A DNA stretch of 64,000 nucleotides from Diphasiastrum complanatum (taxonomy: Eukaryota > Streptophyta > Lycopodiopsida > Lycopodiales > Lycopodiaceae), in the NCBI GenBank assembly GCA_029204225.1, contig MU831842.1:37191-101190 (forward strand), read 5' to 3'. The position numbers and the translations under genes were made by a program. Under the pieces are notes generated by a model, which worked only from the letters and a program-made list of their open reading frames with translations, had not been told where the DNA came from and did not search any database. Positions 61,626 to 64,000 of the stretch are shown here, piece after piece (position 1 is the first letter of the stretch; every line of letters begins with the position of its first letter).

Positions 61626-61745
61626 TACCTTGCCATAATCTGACATAGTCAAAAAGCTATCAGATCAAAGAGGCTAAGCATTCAAACAAACAACCATTAA
61701 TGAGTGAACACAATTCAGAAGCAATGGCTTCAATCAGCAGCATAC

Positions 61746-62263
61746 TATTATGTCCATGACCAGTAAGTAGGATTCAATCTACTCTAGTCTTGGATACACG
61801 GTACTCCAGTAAATCAAGCTGTTAGTTTGCCATGTCATACTGGATGTGACCCGAAAGTAACTAATATCCTTGTGAGTCCAAAACACACTAAAGTGGAGTT
61901 TTAAACAAGGTTTGAGATAGTGTATGTATGTGTAGAGTTATCAATAACAATTCTATGAATAGTTGGTCCATGCTTAGGACTCTATTCTAGGTGAAACTAT
62001 GTATATGGAAACTTAGGGCTATGCATGGCTATGTGCCCAAGTTGCTTTTGGCTCTATATATTGAGGCCAAACTCACCCTACTCCTCATTGTGATTGATTC
62101 ATTGCCAGAGTTTTACTCTACATTCATGCTTCTTGTTCCTTGGCTTGGGGGTTGAAGCTTCTAGAGTTGATTGGTTGCTTCTACTTGGTTGGGTGGTTGC
62201 TCCATAGTGTGTTTTCCATTGTGTATTGTCTTGTAAGTGGGATCTTGGGGACCTTCCCTTACA
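61746..62263 (+). repeat. Gypsy-family 5' LTR (518 bp)
   Basis: Homologous to 37462-37953 and 15646-16045; it begins TATTATGTCC (family start TGTTACGTCC) and ends TTCCCTTACA. A CTCTATATATTGAGG TATA region lies near 62052. The primer-binding site follows. Confidence 0.87.
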
Positions 62264-62264
62264 T

Positions 62265-62276
62265 TGTTATCAGAGC
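62265..62276 (+). other. Primer-binding site, gypsy copy 3
   Basis: TGTTATCAGAGC, one mismatch to the initiator-Met site, one base after the LTR end. Confidence 0.85.
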
Positions 62277-64000
62277 AAGGCTTACGAAGATTGGAGAACA
62301 TGGAGAAAGGCTACCTTTCGTCGAAATTTCGGATTGGATCATTGGAATTCTTTTCCAAGGTGGATAGCAAGGGTGCAAGTGGGTGTACTATCCCGGTTTC
62401 AATGTGCATGTTGCTAAGATCCAGTACTCTTGGGATTCTTTGTGGTTTTATGGAGAATTGTCCTTGAAGGTCAATTTGTGATACTTTTTTGGATTTTTTT
62501 CTTGTGTAGATCAAATTTTTTGGAGTCCAGCAAGTGTACTTTTGTTTTAGGATTCATTAATGATGAAATTAATGATGCATGCCGGTTCTTTCCAATGATT
62601 TATGATTCTAGGCTATGTTTTGGTCAAATTGCTTGGTTTTTCATGCTTTTTGGCACAAAATAGATAGTAAGAACCAAAATCCACAGATCAGATCAATAAG
62701 ATGGTTATAATTCTGTAAATTGGTTTGCATGTGTTAGAGAAGAGTTGTATGTCATGAATTTTCACTTTATTGTGATGAAAAAAACCAGAAAATAGCCAAA
62801 AATCATTTATTTTTGCTTGTTTTTTCATAAAGTTGGATAGTAGTGGGCTGTAAAACACCATGTAGAGCTTGTGAATAGGTGAACCAAAGTCTTTTGAAGC
62901 TTTACTTGAAGTTAGAGCCAAGAATTCTAGCAATTGAACTTGTAGGAAGTCAATTTTTTTTTAAAAAAATCATATTTGGTGATTTTTGGGGGATGGATCT
63001 CTCCAAATGCATAAGGAAATCATTCTGGAATTATTTACAGCATGATTATAAGCATTCCTTTTTTACCTTCCCAGCAAGCTATCAGACCTATAAATTGATG
63101 ACCGATGGCTTATGCACCATCTCCATCAAGTTTGAAGCTATTTTGACTTCTACAAATCAAGAATCTTCGTCCTCAGCCTCTGCATCTTAGGATCGGTATA
63201 AATGCTTCATGGAAGTCTAATTGATTGTTTAAGACTGTTGGTAGCATCAATTTTGGGCTAGGATGGGTGTTTGCACGTTTTTGCATGATTTTGCCTTGTG
63301 GAAATGCACCCTACTATAGTTTTTCAGACACTCTGATCTCGCACGTGTGAAGCCCTAGGCGGCAGGCTGATGTGGCAAGCATCTTGTTCACTTGGTCTCC
63401 CTCCGTATTAATCTTACAGCCCCCAATTTGGTGTCCTGTAGCCAAAGTTATGATCATTTTCAATTTTGCAGTTTTGTGAGTAAATTGGCAAAATTTGAAA
63501 TTGTTCTGATTGCATGTCAGTTTTCCCTAATTTGTAATATTGTGCTTGCATGGATTGGTTGCATGTTGATTCTAAGAGTGATTCTGACATGCATGAGGGA
63601 TTTACAATTGATTTGAGTGGTCATACGCATGTGCTATGACAGTTGGATCACAAATCAGTGTTAATGGTTGACAAATTCTGTAAAACTGAAGTTACATAAA
63701 AAATTTTGGAATGACATTTTGTGACTGATGTAGTGTGCTTGCATGCCGATTTGACATTGGATTAACATTAGGAATCGGACAATTTTTTTATTTTTCGATT
63801 TCGATTACCTTTTGTACTAGCAGTATTTTCTTCAAAATTTTTTGAATTACGTAAAATAAAAACCAAAAATTGAGTTTTTTTCGAGAAAATCAAAATTTCG
63901 GTCATTTTTTTTTGTTATCTACGGAATCAGTTTAGATTAGTGAATTGATTAAACTGAGTTCATCAGTCGAAATTGGTCACAGTGTTTTCACTAAGTCTAA
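62277..64000 (+). mobile_element. Gypsy copy 3 leader, running off the window
   Basis: Homologous to 16050-17430 from about 62500 onwards. No gag is reached before the window ends; the leader is unusually long (over 1.7 kb). ORFs within it (for example 62879-63190) have no recognisable content. Confidence 0.75.

Overview
This is a repeat-dominated stretch of a land-plant nuclear genome, most likely a flowering plant. The evidence is degraded Ty1/copia and Ty3/gypsy LTR retrotransposons in both orientations, many primer-binding sites matching plant initiator-Met tRNA (TGGTATCAGAGC-like), a tRNA-derived SINE, MITE-like palindromes, very long (GA)n tracts, and one intron-containing gene of the plant family DUF506. 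The species cannot be named from this sequence. No rRNA, tRNA gene, CRISPR array or bacterial-type operon was seen. Homologies were judged by reading the sequence, not by database search.

Layout. 1-11.4 kb is a stack of one minus-strand LTR family with no recognisable coding capacity. One copy is structurally complete (4706-11257: two LTRs, primer-binding site, polypurine tract, about 5.6 kb of non-coding interior with an internal GA tract). It is flanked by two partial copies, and a fourth fragment lies at 55.6-56.5 kb. Next come a MITE-like palindrome, a reversed gag fragment, and a decayed gypsy pol with LTR and leader (13.7-17.4 kb). 18.9-20.1 kb is very AT-rich and holds a decayed minus-strand Pif1-type helicase. 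21.9-37.2 kb is a nest of copia gag/protease/integrase pieces and related LTRs, including an unrecognised but uninterrupted 281-codon ORF between two LTRs, and a 916-bp insertion with a perfect 5-bp target duplication. 37.2-38.0 kb is a gypsy 3' end. 38-43 kb is mostly unannotated, with a GC-rich hairpin and a GC-rich island.

The one convincing host gene is at 44388-45938 (plus strand): three coding exons encoding a 398-residue DUF506/PDDEXK_6 protein, probably with an extra 5'-UTR intron. Directly upstream is a MITE-like element that has itself been entered by a short tRNA-derived SINE (perfect 15-bp target duplication).

46.9-51 kb has no recognised gene except an LTR end and a 32-bp-unit satellite. 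51.3-52.65 kb is a copia reverse transcriptase/RNase H relic. 52.7-55.13 kb holds a broken gene resembling DUF7869 proteins. It is split by a 781-bp solo LTR with perfect 5-bp target duplication, and the reading frame resumes on the far side. The right end carries a minus-strand copia gag with its LTR, a roughly 1.06-kb element with long inverted arms, and the 5' LTR plus leader of another gypsy copy.

The items most worth a second look are the DUF7869-like gene split by a solo LTR, the non-Helitron-type Pif1 helicase relic, the non-coding LTR family with its conserved GA tract, the orphan 281-codon ORF, and the SINE-in-MITE upstream of the DUF506 gene.
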